Shown piece by piece: positions 15,425-23,973 of a stretch of 64,000 nucleotides of DNA (position 1 is its first letter; every line of letters starts with the position of its first letter). The stretch is from contig NZ_VDCQ01000005.1 in NCBI RefSeq assembly GCF_006265175.1, positions 1 to 64,000 on the forward strand. The letters run 5' to 3'. The notes beneath the pieces are model-generated. The model was given only the letters and a program-made list of their open reading frames with translations, was not told where the DNA came from and did no database searches. The position numbers and the translations under genes were made by a program. Origin of the DNA: Paenibacillus hemerocallicola (GTDB lineage Bacteria > Bacillota > Bacilli > Paenibacillales > NBRC-103111).

Positions 15425-16705
15425 GTGCCTTTTCCAAGTTTCCGCCAAAAAATAATTGGCTCCCTGACCGTTTCGATTCTATTGTCCACCGCGTTCGGTT
15501 CGATCCTTTTTGCCTCGCCGCCTCTGGTTGATCCGTTCTCTATCAGAATTACTGTTCCACCGCATCCATCGCAAGCCAACATGAATACTTATGCCGAAAT
15601 TCAGAACATGAATGTTAATGTAATCGTTGGCGGGAATGAGAACGTAACGAAGACGACAAACGAGAAAGCTCTGAATTTGGCAGAAGCTCATGGGATCAAA
15701 ATTCTCGTTGACGACTGGGGGTTTCACTGGAAGACGGAAATGCTGAAGCAGGCGACGACCGGGAGCGGTTCGTATTTGCGAAACGATATCCGAATCGGCC
15801 AAACGTTTACGACGCCAACGGCAGGAACAGGGTGGATCATGGAACGGGTGGAGTTTCAATTGGACGGGACCAGCTGTCCCGCCGGGGCAACGGTAACACT
15901 AAGCGTATACGACAGTCCCGCCAAAAATCAATTGATTGCAAACGCTTCCCGGATCTTCACCTGCCCATCGGAGACGACTCATCCGGAATTGCTTCTTCCG
16001 CGAAATCTTACTATGGACAGCAATGCGTCATACTATATGGAATTTGCAACGACAAGCCCGAACAACGTAGGCTTATTGAAAACCAGTGACGCCGATGTCT
16101 ACGAAGGGGGACAGGCTTATGTAAATGGTGTGCCACAAAGCACCGATTTGGCTTTCGAGATTCGCTTCTATCAGCCGGAGCGTCCTTATAGCGACGGCAA
16201 TACGCAATCCACGGTACTTCTGGACGATTTGGCGAATCACTATCAAGCACACCCTGCACTACTAGGCTATAGTCTTTGGGACGAACCTTCTTCCGCTCTC
16301 TTTACGAAGTTGGAGGATGCAGCAAAAAGACTTCATCAGATTGATCCGAATCACGCGGTCAAGGTTAATTTGTTGCCAACCTACGCGACGAATAGCCAGC
16401 TTGGATTGGATCAACTGGCTAGCGATACGGCGACTTCCATACAGCCGATAGGTCAAACGTTTCAAACGTCCGTTACCCAAACAACGATCTCGACTATTCA
16501 ATTATGGTTTGACAGCGCATCCTTTCAAGGCGGCGAAAGTGTAACTTTGGCATTATGGGACTCTCCCGCCAAAGTTGCAACGAATCTTCGGATCGTTGGA
16601 TGGACCGCCGAGAGGCGGTTTTTCTTTTGGGCCCGATCGTATCGATTCAAAGCTCCAAGCGCAAATATGTATATAGATAGGTTCACGCATACAATAATGG
16701 TATAA
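15425..16705 (+). CDS. Secreted glycoside-hydrolase-like protein, 3'-truncated
   Basis: A GTG start at 15425 follows GAGGAGGAG with 8-base spacing, and residues 8-30 form a signal peptide. The protein looks like a TIM-barrel glycosidase (NMNTYAEIQNMNVNVIVGGN; HPALLGYSLWDEPSS with the acid/base-type DEP) interrupted by an inserted beta domain starting IGQTFTTP. A second copy of that domain begins near residue 338 (IGQTFQTS, ending VTLALWDSPAK). The frame then runs straight through a terminator (16604-16628) and the msrAB promoter, so the last 35 residues are junk and the rest of the gene has been lost. It may be non-functional. Confidence 0.72.
   Translation: MPFPSFRQKIIGSLTVSILLSTAFGSILFASPPLVDPFSIRITVPPHPSQANMNTYAEIQNMNVNVIVGGNENVTKTTNEKALNLAEAHGIKILVDDWGFHWKTEMLKQATTGSGSYLRNDIRIGQTFTTPTAGTGWIMERVEFQLDGTSCPAGATVTLSVYDSPAKNQLIANASRIFTCPSETTHPELLLPRNLTMDSNASYYMEFATTSPNNVGLLKTSDADVYEGGQAYVNGVPQSTDLAFEIRFYQPERPYSDGNTQSTVLLDDLANHYQAHPALLGYSLWDEPSSALFTKLEDAAKRLHQIDPNHAVKVNLLPTYATNSQLGLDQLASDTATSIQPIGQTFQTSVTQTTISTIQLWFDSASFQGGESVTLALWDSPAKVATNLRIVGWTAERRFFFWARSYRFKAPSANMYIDRFTHTIMV
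16604..16628 (+). terminator. Intrinsic terminator inside the truncated reading frame
   Basis: The stem ACCGCC-GAGA-GGCGGT is followed by TTTTCTTTT. It is embedded in the 3' part of the truncated hydrolase frame, marking non-native sequence there. Confidence 0.8.
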
Positions 16706-16706
16706 T
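16698..16706 (+). promoter_or_regulatory. Extended -10 promoter for msrAB
   Basis: TGG followed by TATAAT (16701-16706) forms an extended -10 element; the -35 region is weak. It lies 66 bases before the likely TTG start of the msr gene. Confidence 0.5.
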
Positions 16707-16771
16707 AGATCAACACGTCCTATATCGAAATGAACGATTCATTGCAGCAAACGTTGAAGGAGATGATTCTT

Positions 16772-17740
16772 TTGAGCGAGCAGAACATACGATACGAGCA
16801 GGCTACCTTTGCGGGCGGCTGCTTCTGGTGCATGGTGAAGCCATTCGACAAACAGCCGGGAATCATGAAAGTCGTATCGGGCTACACCGGCGGGCATGTG
16901 GAGAACCCTACCTACGAGCAAGTGTGTTCCGATAAGACGGGACATGTGGAAGCGGTGCAAATTACGTTCGACCCCGACGTGTTTCCTTACGAAAAGCTGG
17001 TCGAGCTTTTCTGGCAGCAAATCGATCCTACCGATGCCGGAGGCCAGTTCGCGGATCGCGGCCATTCCTATACGGCGGCGATCTTCGTGCACAATGAAGA
17101 GCAGCGACGTATTGCGGAGCAGTCGAAGCAGCGATTGGCGGAAAGCGGAAAATTCCGAAAGCCTATCGTCACGCCGATTATGGAGGCCAAGACATTCTAT
17201 CCCGCAGAGGATTACCATCAAGGCTACTACAAAACGAATCCGGTCCGGTACCAAGCTTACTATGTAGGCTCCGGGCGTGCGGACTTTGTGAAGAGCCATT
17301 GGAAGGATACGAAGAAGGAAGAGGAGCTGAGAAACCGCCTCACGCCGATCCAGTTTGAAGTGACGCAAAACAACGGAACCGAGCCGCCGTTCCGCAATCC
17401 TTTCTGGGACCATAAGGAAGAAGGCATTTATGTCGATATCGTATCCGGCGAGCCGCTCTTCAGCTCACTGGACAAGTTCGATTCGAACTGCGGCTGGCCG
17501 TCGTTCACGAAGCCGCTCGAAGGCGAGCAGGTCAACGAGCATGTCGACGTAACCCACAACATGATCCGGACGGAAGTGCGAAGCAAGGAGGCCGATTCCC
17601 ATCTCGGACACGTGTTCGAGGACGGCCCTCAGCCGACGGGCCTGCGGTATTGCATCAACTCGGCCGCTCTCCGGTTCGTGCCGAAGGACAAGCTGGAAGA
17701 GGAAGGCTTGGGCCGGTATCGTTCTTTGTTCGATAAATAA
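16772..17740 (+). CDS. msrAB: Bifunctional methionine sulfoxide reductase MsrA-MsrB
   Basis: The fused enzyme repairs both S- and R-methionine sulfoxide. The N-terminal MsrA domain has the catalytic [13 protein letters not shown], and the C-terminal MsrB domain has the substrate segment [12 protein letters not shown] near residue 242, then [11 protein letters not shown] and the catalytic Cys in [14 protein letters not shown] choose the TTG at 16772 ([10 protein letters not shown]) because AAGGAG lies 8 bases upstream; an in-frame ATG at 16730 has no ribosome site. A terminator follows closely, so the gene is probably monocistronic. Confidence 0.95.
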   Translation: MSEQNIRYEQATFAGGCFWCMVKPFDKQPGIMKVVSGYTGGHVENPTYEQVCSDKTGHVEAVQITFDPDVFPYEKLVELFWQQIDPTDAGGQFADRGHSYTAAIFVHNEEQRRIAEQSKQRLAESGKFRKPIVTPIMEAKTFYPAEDYHQGYYKTNPVRYQAYYVGSGRADFVKSHWKDTKKEEELRNRLTPIQFEVTQNNGTEPPFRNPFWDHKEEGIYVDIVSGEPLFSSLDKFDSNCGWPSFTKPLEGEQVNEHVDVTHNMIRTEVRSKEADSHLGHVFEDGPQPTGLRYCINSAALRFVPKDKLEEEGLGRYRSLFDK

Positions 17741-17744
17741 GCGC

Positions 17745-17781
17745 AAGGTCGGGCTGCGAAACGCTGTCCGGCCTTTTTTTC
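17745..17781 (+). terminator. Intrinsic terminator of msrAB
   Basis: AAGGTCGG pairs with CCGGCCTT (one G-T pair), with an inner GCG-AAA-CGC hairpin, followed by seven T residues. Confidence 0.85.
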
Positions 17782-17851
17782 TGCTGCCGCATCATTCGCA
17801 TACAAGCTGGAGGCGTTCTGGCGGGCGAGAGGCGTGAAAACACGCTGCCTG

Positions 17852-18052
17852 ATAAATAGCGGCGCTGAGTTCCGTTATCGTCTCGAATATCATCGTACTC
17901 CAGAATATAACGGCACAGGCTTCCGCTATTTCGAACTCATGTATTGAAAAAGGGGAGCTAATGGCGGAATAGAGGAATCGTTTTCCGTTATTGTGCGGTC
18001 TGTGTTGCTTTTCAGGTCCATAACATACGCCGGTTCCGCTATTGGGCGGAAA
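17852..18052. repeat. Word-repeat intergenic block, copy C (diverged)
   Basis: The block contains AAATAGCGG, TTCCGTTAT, ATAACGG, TTCCGCTATTT, GGCGGAATAGAGGAA, TTTTCCGTTATT and TTCCGCTATT in alternating orientation, the same words as copies A and B. It lacks their shared 20-mer start and end. No gene is seen here. Confidence 0.6.
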
Positions 18053-18106
18053 GGAGCGCTCGCCGCAAAAGAGCCCTATTAGCCCGATTCACTCGAACGG
18101 GCTGCT

Positions 18107-18265
18107 GCTGAGCCCGGCAACTGGGAGCAATACGATTCGTTTCTTTTGCTGGCCGAGGATTGGTTTCGGAAAGGCTCGTTCGGCGTTCATCCGCACCGCG
18201 GGATGGAGACGGTCACCTGCGTGCTGGAGGGCCGGCTCGATCTTTTCGACCAGAAATACGGGATA
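18107..18265 (+). pseudogene. Pirin-family fragment
   Basis: The frame reads EPGNWEQYDSFLLLAEDWF, RKGSFGVHPHRGMETVT and VLEGRLDLFDQKYG, which is the N-terminal metal-binding segment of pirins (HPHRGxETVTYVLEG). The usual start and the following roughly 230 residues are missing, and the frame continues into unrelated sequence. Only about 53 codons remain, so this is a relic. Confidence 0.82.
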
Positions 18266-18380
18266 GAAAGTTCGCCTAAGAGAACGATTCGGGCAAAAAC
18301 GGCCCGATCGGGCCAGCATGAAACGGGAATGAAATCCATATACATGGGGTGTAACGCTTGTCAAGATCGAGGTGATGACG

Positions 18381-20627
18381 ATGAGCGGCACCCCACCGCT
18401 GTTAATGGAGCGTTCCACGTTCAGGGTAACCGGGATGACCTGCGCCGCTTGCGCCGCGAGGATCGAGAAGTCGCTCGGCCGGATGGAAGGGGTTGACGGG
18501 GTAACCGTCAATTTGGCCATGGAGCGCATGTCCGTAGCGTTCGACCGTCACAAGGTCGGCGCTCAGCAAATCGGCGAGAAGGTAAGGCAGCTCGGCTATG
18601 GCCTGCAGCCGGTCGCGAAGGAAGATGGCGGGAACGAACGGGACGGGGACGAGGAGAGGAACCGTCTGCGCAACCGTTTCCTGTTGTCCGCGCTGTTCAC
18701 GCTGCCGCTGCTGTGGACGATGTTCGGCCACTGGTCGTTTACGTCCGGCGTATGGATGCCGGATCTGCTGATGGATCCGTGGTTTCAGTTCGCGATGGCC
18801 GCACCCGTCCAGTTCGTATTCGGCATGCAGTTCTATACGGGCGCATTCAGGGCGCTTCGCGGCCGGACGGCGAATATGGACGTGCTGATCGCTCTGAGTA
18901 CGTCCGTCGCTTTTTTCTACAGCCACTATTTGACGGCCACTTCCGCTTCGGGGCACGGCCCGATGCATGGGGCGGACCCGCACGCTGGTCATGTCCCGCT
19001 CTATTACGAGTCGAGCGCCATGATCATTACGATCGTCCACCTGGGCAAATGGCTGGAGGCGCTCGCCAAAAAACGGACGCTTACGGCAATCCGCCGTCTG
19101 CACGAGTTGCAGTCGAAGACGGTTACGCTTCAGCGCGGATCGGAAGAGGTTCAAGTTCCGCTCGAGCAGGTTAAGGCGGGAGATACGGTGTTGATCCGGC
19201 CGGGGGAAAAAGTACCCGTAGACGGCAGAGTCCTCTCAGGGAGCTCGATCGTGGACGAAGCGCCGATTACCGGAGAGACCGATCCCGCCGACAAGCGGGC
19301 CGGGGACCTGGTCATAGCGGGTACGATCAACAAGACGGGTGCGCTCAGAGTGTTCGCGATGGCGGTCGGCGACCAATCGACGGTCGCGAAGATGGTTCGC
19401 CTGCTCGAGGAGGCGCAAAGCTCCAAGCCGTCCATTCAAAGGATGGCGGACCGGATCGCCTCCGTGTTCGTCCCGGTCATCGTGGCGCTTGCCGCAGGGA
19501 CGTTCGCGTATTGGTACTATGTGGCGGAATCCTCGGATACGGCGACCGCAGTTGTTCGGGCCATAACGGTGCTCGTTATCGCATGTCCGTGCGCAATCGG
19601 GCTCGCGACGCCAACCTCGGTGCTCGTCGGCACGGGAAGAGCGGCGCAGCAGGGCATTTTGTTCAAGGAAGGCCGGCATTTGGAGCAAATGCACCGGATC
19701 GATACGGTTATTCTGGATAAGACCGGTACGATTACCGACGGGACGCCGAAGCTGATCGAGCTGAGCGCCGCTTCGGGTACCCGGGAGGAGCTGCTGCGAT
19801 TTGCCGCGGCGGCGGAATGGAGCTCGGAGCATCCTCTCGCCCGGTCGATCGTGGCTGCCGCCGTGCGCGAAGGCTTGGACGTTCCCGAAGCGGTCCATTT
19901 TGAAGCGATACCCGGTTACGGAGTATGGGCCGTGGCGGATGACAGGGAAGTGTATGTCGGTACGAGACAATTGCTGCAGCAGCAAGGCGTTGTGCCCCGG
20001 GAGGATCCGGAGCGGATCGGCAAGCTGGAGGCGAACCGGATGTCCGTGCTGTTCGTCGCGGTCAACGGGCGGTATGCCGGCTTCCTGGCTCTGCAGGACA
20101 CGATTCCGCAAACCTCGAAGGAAGCGGTCAAGCGGCTCGGCCGGCTCGGGCTCGACGTCATCATGATGACGGGCGACAACGAACGGACCGCGAAGGCGAT
20201 CGCCGCGGAGATGGGAATCCGGCAATTGTACGCCAACGTGCTGCCGGAAGGAAAGGTCGCGGTCGTGCGCAAGCTTCAGCAAAACGGGCGGAGAGTAGCC
20301 ATGGTCGGCGACGGCATGAACGACGCCGCCGCGCTCGGAGCCGCCGATATCGGCATCGCCGTCGGCTCGGGTACGGACATGGCCATCGAAGCCGCGGACG
20401 TCACGCTGCTGAAGCGCAATTTGACCGGCGTACCGGAATCGGTGCGGATCGGCCGCATGACGATCACGAATATCCGGCAAAATTTATTGTTCGCTCTCGT
20501 CTATAACGTATTGGCGATCCCGTTCGCGGCGTCCGGCGTACTCGAGCCATGGATGGCCGGGACGGCAATGACGCTAAGCTCGATTTCCGTCGTCTGCAAT
20601 GCTCTTCGTCTGCATCGGAAAGCATAA
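18381..20627 (+). CDS. copA: Copper-exporting P1B-type ATPase
   Basis: CopA pumps Cu(I) out of the cytosol. The 748-aa protein has one N-terminal heavy-metal domain (VTGMTCAACAARIEKSLG). The membrane segments include the Cu motif VIACPCAIGLATP; the actuator has APITGETDP, the phosphorylation site is VILDKTGTITDG, the SEHPLA motif follows, and the hinge is VAMVGDGMNDAAALGAADIG. The ATG at 18381 has GAGG 8 bases upstream; GTG 18372 and ATG 18375 are alternatives. No copZ chaperone gene is adjacent; the likely repressor gene csoR is about 8 kb away. Confidence 0.95.
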   Translation: MSGTPPLLMERSTFRVTGMTCAACAARIEKSLGRMEGVDGVTVNLAMERMSVAFDRHKVGAQQIGEKVRQLGYGLQPVAKEDGGNERDGDEERNRLRNRFLLSALFTLPLLWTMFGHWSFTSGVWMPDLLMDPWFQFAMAAPVQFVFGMQFYTGAFRALRGRTANMDVLIALSTSVAFFYSHYLTATSASGHGPMHGADPHAGHVPLYYESSAMIITIVHLGKWLEALAKKRTLTAIRRLHELQSKTVTLQRGSEEVQVPLEQVKAGDTVLIRPGEKVPVDGRVLSGSSIVDEAPITGETDPADKRAGDLVIAGTINKTGALRVFAMAVGDQSTVAKMVRLLEEAQSSKPSIQRMADRIASVFVPVIVALAAGTFAYWYYVAESSDTATAVVRAITVLVIACPCAIGLATPTSVLVGTGRAAQQGILFKEGRHLEQMHRIDTVILDKTGTITDGTPKLIELSAASGTREELLRFAAAAEWSSEHPLARSIVAAAVREGLDVPEAVHFEAIPGYGVWAVADDREVYVGTRQLLQQQGVVPREDPERIGKLEANRMSVLFVAVNGRYAGFLALQDTIPQTSKEAVKRLGRLGLDVIMMTGDNERTAKAIAAEMGIRQLYANVLPEGKVAVVRKLQQNGRRVAMVGDGMNDAAALGAADIGIAVGSGTDMAIEAADVTLLKRNLTGVPESVRIGRMTITNIRQNLLFALVYNVLAIPFAASGVLEPWMAGTAMTLSSISVVCNALRLHRKA

Positions 20628-20642
20628 TCGTTCGAGGCAAGC

Positions 20643-20678
20643 AACCGGCAGGCCGATGACAAGGCCTGCCGGTTTATT
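20643..20678 (+). terminator. Intrinsic terminator of copA
   Basis: AACCGGCAGGCC (20643-20654) pairs perfectly with GGCCTGCCGGTT (20663-20674), followed by TTTATT-like sequence. Confidence 0.85.
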
Positions 20679-20918
20679 AACGATTCAGTGCAATACAGTT
20701 TTTGATTATCCGGGCATGAACGCGGTCAGTCAAAGGCATAGGAAAAAAGTCGTATTTTCGCAAACTATGCAGGTTCGGAACCAACTCTAGCAGGATAAGT
20801 CATTTTGACAGAGAATGTTATACTAGCTTCCGTTCCAGAGCTTGCGGAAAGCGACCTTCGTGTTCGCCCGCAATAGGCGGCAGCGGCACGAGCCAATACT
20901 TTTTACCGGGAGATGAGT

Positions 20919-22529
20919 ATGATTAAGAAATGGAAGGTTAAGCGTCATGGCATATGGCTGATACTTGTCGTCTTGCTTGTGGCGGGATGCCAATCGCTCG
21001 GAGGGCTGGATTTGAATCGCGCCTTGCTGAGCGGCATGGATACGACTTCGCTGCAGCAAAGCGCCAGCATCTCGCTGCATCTCAAGCAAGATCCGAACAC
21101 GATGCCCGACGAGCGCACGAAAGCGATGATCGAGCTGCTGAACGACGCTTCGCTGGAGCTTCAGCAAATCAAAATGGAAAGCCGGGAGCGCGTCTCCGTC
21201 AAAGGGCAGCTGAAGCTGTCGAAAGGCGCTATTCCTTTCGAAATGTTCGGTGGCCCGGATCAAATCGTAATCAAGGTGGAGGGCGCGAAGAAAACGATCG
21301 TGCTTCCGTACGGCTTGAACGACATGGGCGGCTCGGAGGAAGCGGACTTGGCATTCAAGGAAATCCGCGACCAATTATTGAAAAGCTACAAGGAAAAGGG
21401 CATCGACAAGCTGATCTCATCTTTTATCGTCAACAACTTGCCCAATCCGAAAACGATCAACGTGCTGTCGACGAACGAATCGATACACGGCGAGCAAGTG
21501 AACGTCTATAAGCTGGAAACGACGTTGAACGGCACGGAAATGATTCCGCTGCTCAAAACGTTCCTGCGCAATATGACGAAGGACGAAGCCAATTTCAAAC
21601 AGCTGGTCGGTCAATTGTACGATGTGCTCTGGCCGGTCATCGAGAAGCATCTCAAAAATGACGAGCTGCTGGGCGAATCGCCGATGCTCTCGAGACTACC
21701 GGACCGCACCGCTTTGCTGGAAAGCATTCTGGATGCGGCCTCGGATCGGGAATTGGCCATCGATATCATACATACGACGCTCAAGGAATTGATGTTCGCG
21801 GGCATGATCGGCGTAGATACGCTGAACCGCTCGGACGACAATCCGCTTAAGGCGGTTCTGAACGACAAAACGTTCGTCAACACGAAGCTGTATTTTGACC
21901 GCACGTTCAATCTCCGCAAGTCCGAGGTCGAGCTGTCGGTCACCCCGAAGGGTATCGATACGGCCGGCATCGCTTCCGTGCAGGTGAAGATGCAATCCGA
22001 GATTTGGGACATCAACAAGCCGGTCAAGGCGGACGTGTTGAACCCTGGAGCTTCCCCGTTCATTGTCGGACAGGGCGGACCAACCGAAGAGCTTTCCGAG
22101 CTCGTAGACCCGAACTCGCTGCTGGGTCAGCTGCTGGAGGCGCAACGTCCGAGCATGCCGGAGCCGGAATTGGATATGTTCTACATTCCGGTCGAGGATA
22201 AAAACTCTCCGGACTTGACGGGGGCCTACATCGAAGACGGGATCGCCTATGCGCCGTTGTGGCTGCTCGCCGAAGAACTGTATGCGGACATCGAGTACGA
22301 CGGGGATCGAGTTACGCTGACGGACCCGTGGGGATCCATCCGATTTACGATCGGCAGCAAGGAAGCCGATGCGGACGGGGAGCCGTTAGTGCTGGACGGT
22401 ACGGTCCGCTTGCACGATGACGTTGTATACGTACCGTGCCGGTCCGTTGCCGAGTGGCTGGGCGCCAGTGTCTCGTATGACGAGAAAGAGCAAGCGATTC
22501 GCGTTCTGCTGGACTATTGGGAAGTATGA
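20919..22529 (+). CDS. Lipoprotein of unknown function with C-terminal stalk (copper amine oxidase N-like) domain
   Basis: The predicted 536-aa lipoprotein has a hydrophobic signal segment WLILVVLLVAGC with lipobox VAGC. The first 390 residues form an extended region I cannot assign. The last 100 residues (GIAYAPLWLLAEELYADIEY and VYVPCRSVAEWLGASVSY) match the stalk domain common in Paenibacillus cell-surface proteins, called copper amine oxidase N-terminal-like. No enzyme activity is implied by that domain. ATG 20919 is preferred over ATG 20913 because GGGAG abuts the latter. It is bracketed by terminators, so it is monocistronic. Confidence 0.82.
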   Translation: MIKKWKVKRHGIWLILVVLLVAGCQSLGGLDLNRALLSGMDTTSLQQSASISLHLKQDPNTMPDERTKAMIELLNDASLELQQIKMESRERVSVKGQLKLSKGAIPFEMFGGPDQIVIKVEGAKKTIVLPYGLNDMGGSEEADLAFKEIRDQLLKSYKEKGIDKLISSFIVNNLPNPKTINVLSTNESIHGEQVNVYKLETTLNGTEMIPLLKTFLRNMTKDEANFKQLVGQLYDVLWPVIEKHLKNDELLGESPMLSRLPDRTALLESILDAASDRELAIDIIHTTLKELMFAGMIGVDTLNRSDDNPLKAVLNDKTFVNTKLYFDRTFNLRKSEVELSVTPKGIDTAGIASVQVKMQSEIWDINKPVKADVLNPGASPFIVGQGGPTEELSELVDPNSLLGQLLEAQRPSMPEPELDMFYIPVEDKNSPDLTGAYIEDGIAYAPLWLLAEELYADIEYDGDRVTLTDPWGSIRFTIGSKEADADGEPLVLDGTVRLHDDVVYVPCRSVAEWLGASVSYDEKEQAIRVLLDYWEV

Positions 22530-22572
22530 ACCTATAGTTCGGTCCGGGGGAAAGCTAACCCGTTCTAACTCC

Positions 22573-22611
22573 AAAAACGCCGCTGACCCTTTTCCGGTCG
22601 GTGGCGTTTTT
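22573..22611. terminator. Intrinsic terminator, probably bidirectional
   Basis: AAAAACGCC pairs with GGCGTTTTT around an inner TGACC/GGTCG stem. The symmetric A and T runs would work in both directions. Confidence 0.82.
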
Positions 22612-22790
22612 CTAATGGCGGCAGCATTTGCGAACAATAGTACTCGTACCGGATGAACGGTAAAGGTTGGCTGTCTTCGCCGGCTCGCAGCGCCCACACC
22701 GCGCGCAGCTCGCACAGCCGATCGAGCCTTTTTGCCGGGTTTCGCGGCATTCTGGGAGGCTATGGGCAATTCCGGGGGACGGTCAACCGT

Positions 22791-23073
22791 ATTGCGGGAC
22801 CGCGAGTCCATCTATTAGAGGAACTGGCGTATGCTATTGCCCCGATTTCCCTTGTTGGTTGCAAAATAAGGGAAAAACGCTCCGCTATTCCGCTGCTTAC
22901 TCCCATTTTCACCCCGGAAGATCGGAATAACGGAAGCCCGTTCCGTTATCTGAAAGTATGCAACGAAAATTGGGGCAATTACGGAATACAGTTCCTCTAT
23001 TTACGGCCACCTGTTGCACCCGCTATATCGAGAGGCTTCCGGACAGGAAGCGGATATGCTGTCGTAGTTGTTT
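22791..23073. repeat. Dispersed intergenic repeat, copy B
   Basis: This block is homologous to copy A (13618-13897), with the same first 20-mer, the same internal order of words (GCTATTG, CAAAATAAG, TCCGCTAT, CATTTTCACCCCG, GTTCCGTTATC, ACGGAAT, AGTTCCTCTATT) and the same end GCTGTCGTAGTT. Single substitutions are spread throughout. It lies between the lipoprotein terminator and thiD. The remaining part of 22612-22790 shows no gene. Confidence 0.82.
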
Positions 23074-23106
23074 AAGAGCAGGCTATGCGGCGGCGATCGT
23101 TGACGG

Positions 23107-23925
23107 TTACGCCAGGTTCCCTCCTTGGTCCTGCTGCCGCAGGGCGGCGTGATTGGTCGGGCCTATTCCATGGCCGATCGCCAGGGAGGAGCCGATGGCG
23201 GCCGTTATAAACCGTTTTGCCTCGGATACGGCGTCGGCCATCGATAGCCCTTTGGCCAGTCCGGCTGCGATCGCCGATGCGGTCGTACAGCCCGTGCCGT
23301 GCGTATGCTTCGTCCGTATGCGCCGAGAACGGAACAAAATGGGCTCGGTCCCGTCGAACAGCACGTCGACGGCTTCATCGCCGTCCAAATGGCCGCCCTT
23401 CAAAAATACGTAGCGCGGTCCGAGCTTGTGCAGCCGACGCGCCGCTTCGATCATATGCTCGACGTCGCGGATGTCCTCGGTACCCAGAATGGCGCAAGCC
23501 TCCGGTACGTTGGGTGTAATGACGGTGGCGATCGGGAGCAGATGCCGCCGCAGAGCTTCTACCGCTTCCGTCTGCAGCAGAGCGGCCCCGCCTTTGGCGA
23601 TCATGACGGGGTCGACTACGAGCGGGAACGGTCCGTAGCGGTTCAGCTTCTCCGCTACCAGCGTAATAATTTCCGCAGAGAACAACATCCCGGTCTTGAC
23701 CGCATCCGTCCCGATATCGGATAGGACGGAGTCGATCTGCTGGCCGATCGCTTCAAGAGGCAGCGGGTATACCCCTTGAACGCCCAACGTGTTCTGGGCC
23801 GTAATGGCGGTAATGGCGCTCGTCCCGAATACGCCGAGCTCCTGAAACGTCTTGAGGTCGGCCTGTATGCCGGCTCCGCCGCCGGAATCGGAGCCGGCAA
23901 TCGTCATCGCTTTGAATAGGGTCAT
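23107..23925 (-). CDS. thiD: Hydroxymethylpyrimidine/phosphomethylpyrimidine kinase
   Basis: ThiD phosphorylates HMP and HMP-P to HMP-PP for thiamine synthesis. The 272-aa ribokinase-fold protein shows TIAGSDSGGGAGIQADLKTF at the N-terminus, VVDPVMIAKGGAALL near 105, and the anion-hole/catalytic segment THGTGCTTASAIAAGLAKG near 210. It is the last gene of the riboswitch-led thi operon, 48 bp after thiO. Confidence 0.95.
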   Translation of the reverse strand: MTLFKAMTIAGSDSGGGAGIQADLKTFQELGVFGTSAITAITAQNTLGVQGVYPLPLEAIGQQIDSVLSDIGTDAVKTGMLFSAEIITLVAEKLNRYGPFPLVVDPVMIAKGGAALLQTEAVEALRRHLLPIATVITPNVPEACAILGTEDIRDVEHMIEAARRLHKLGPRYVFLKGGHLDGDEAVDVLFDGTEPILFRSRRIRTKHTHGTGCTTASAIAAGLAKGLSMADAVSEAKRFITAAIGSSLAIGHGIGPTNHAALRQQDQGGNLA

Positions 23926-23973
23926 ATGTTATCGATACCTCCTGATTACCGGACCGTACCCGGTCGCGGCAAG

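Noticed and set aside
19236-20480. A 414-codon open frame antisense to copA
   Set aside because: Arg/His/Asp-rich shadow with no start signal, opposite conserved P-type ATPase motifs.
22417-22656. Open frame crossing the end of the stalk-domain lipoprotein and its terminator
   Set aside because: It overlaps a certain gene in another frame and runs through a terminator.
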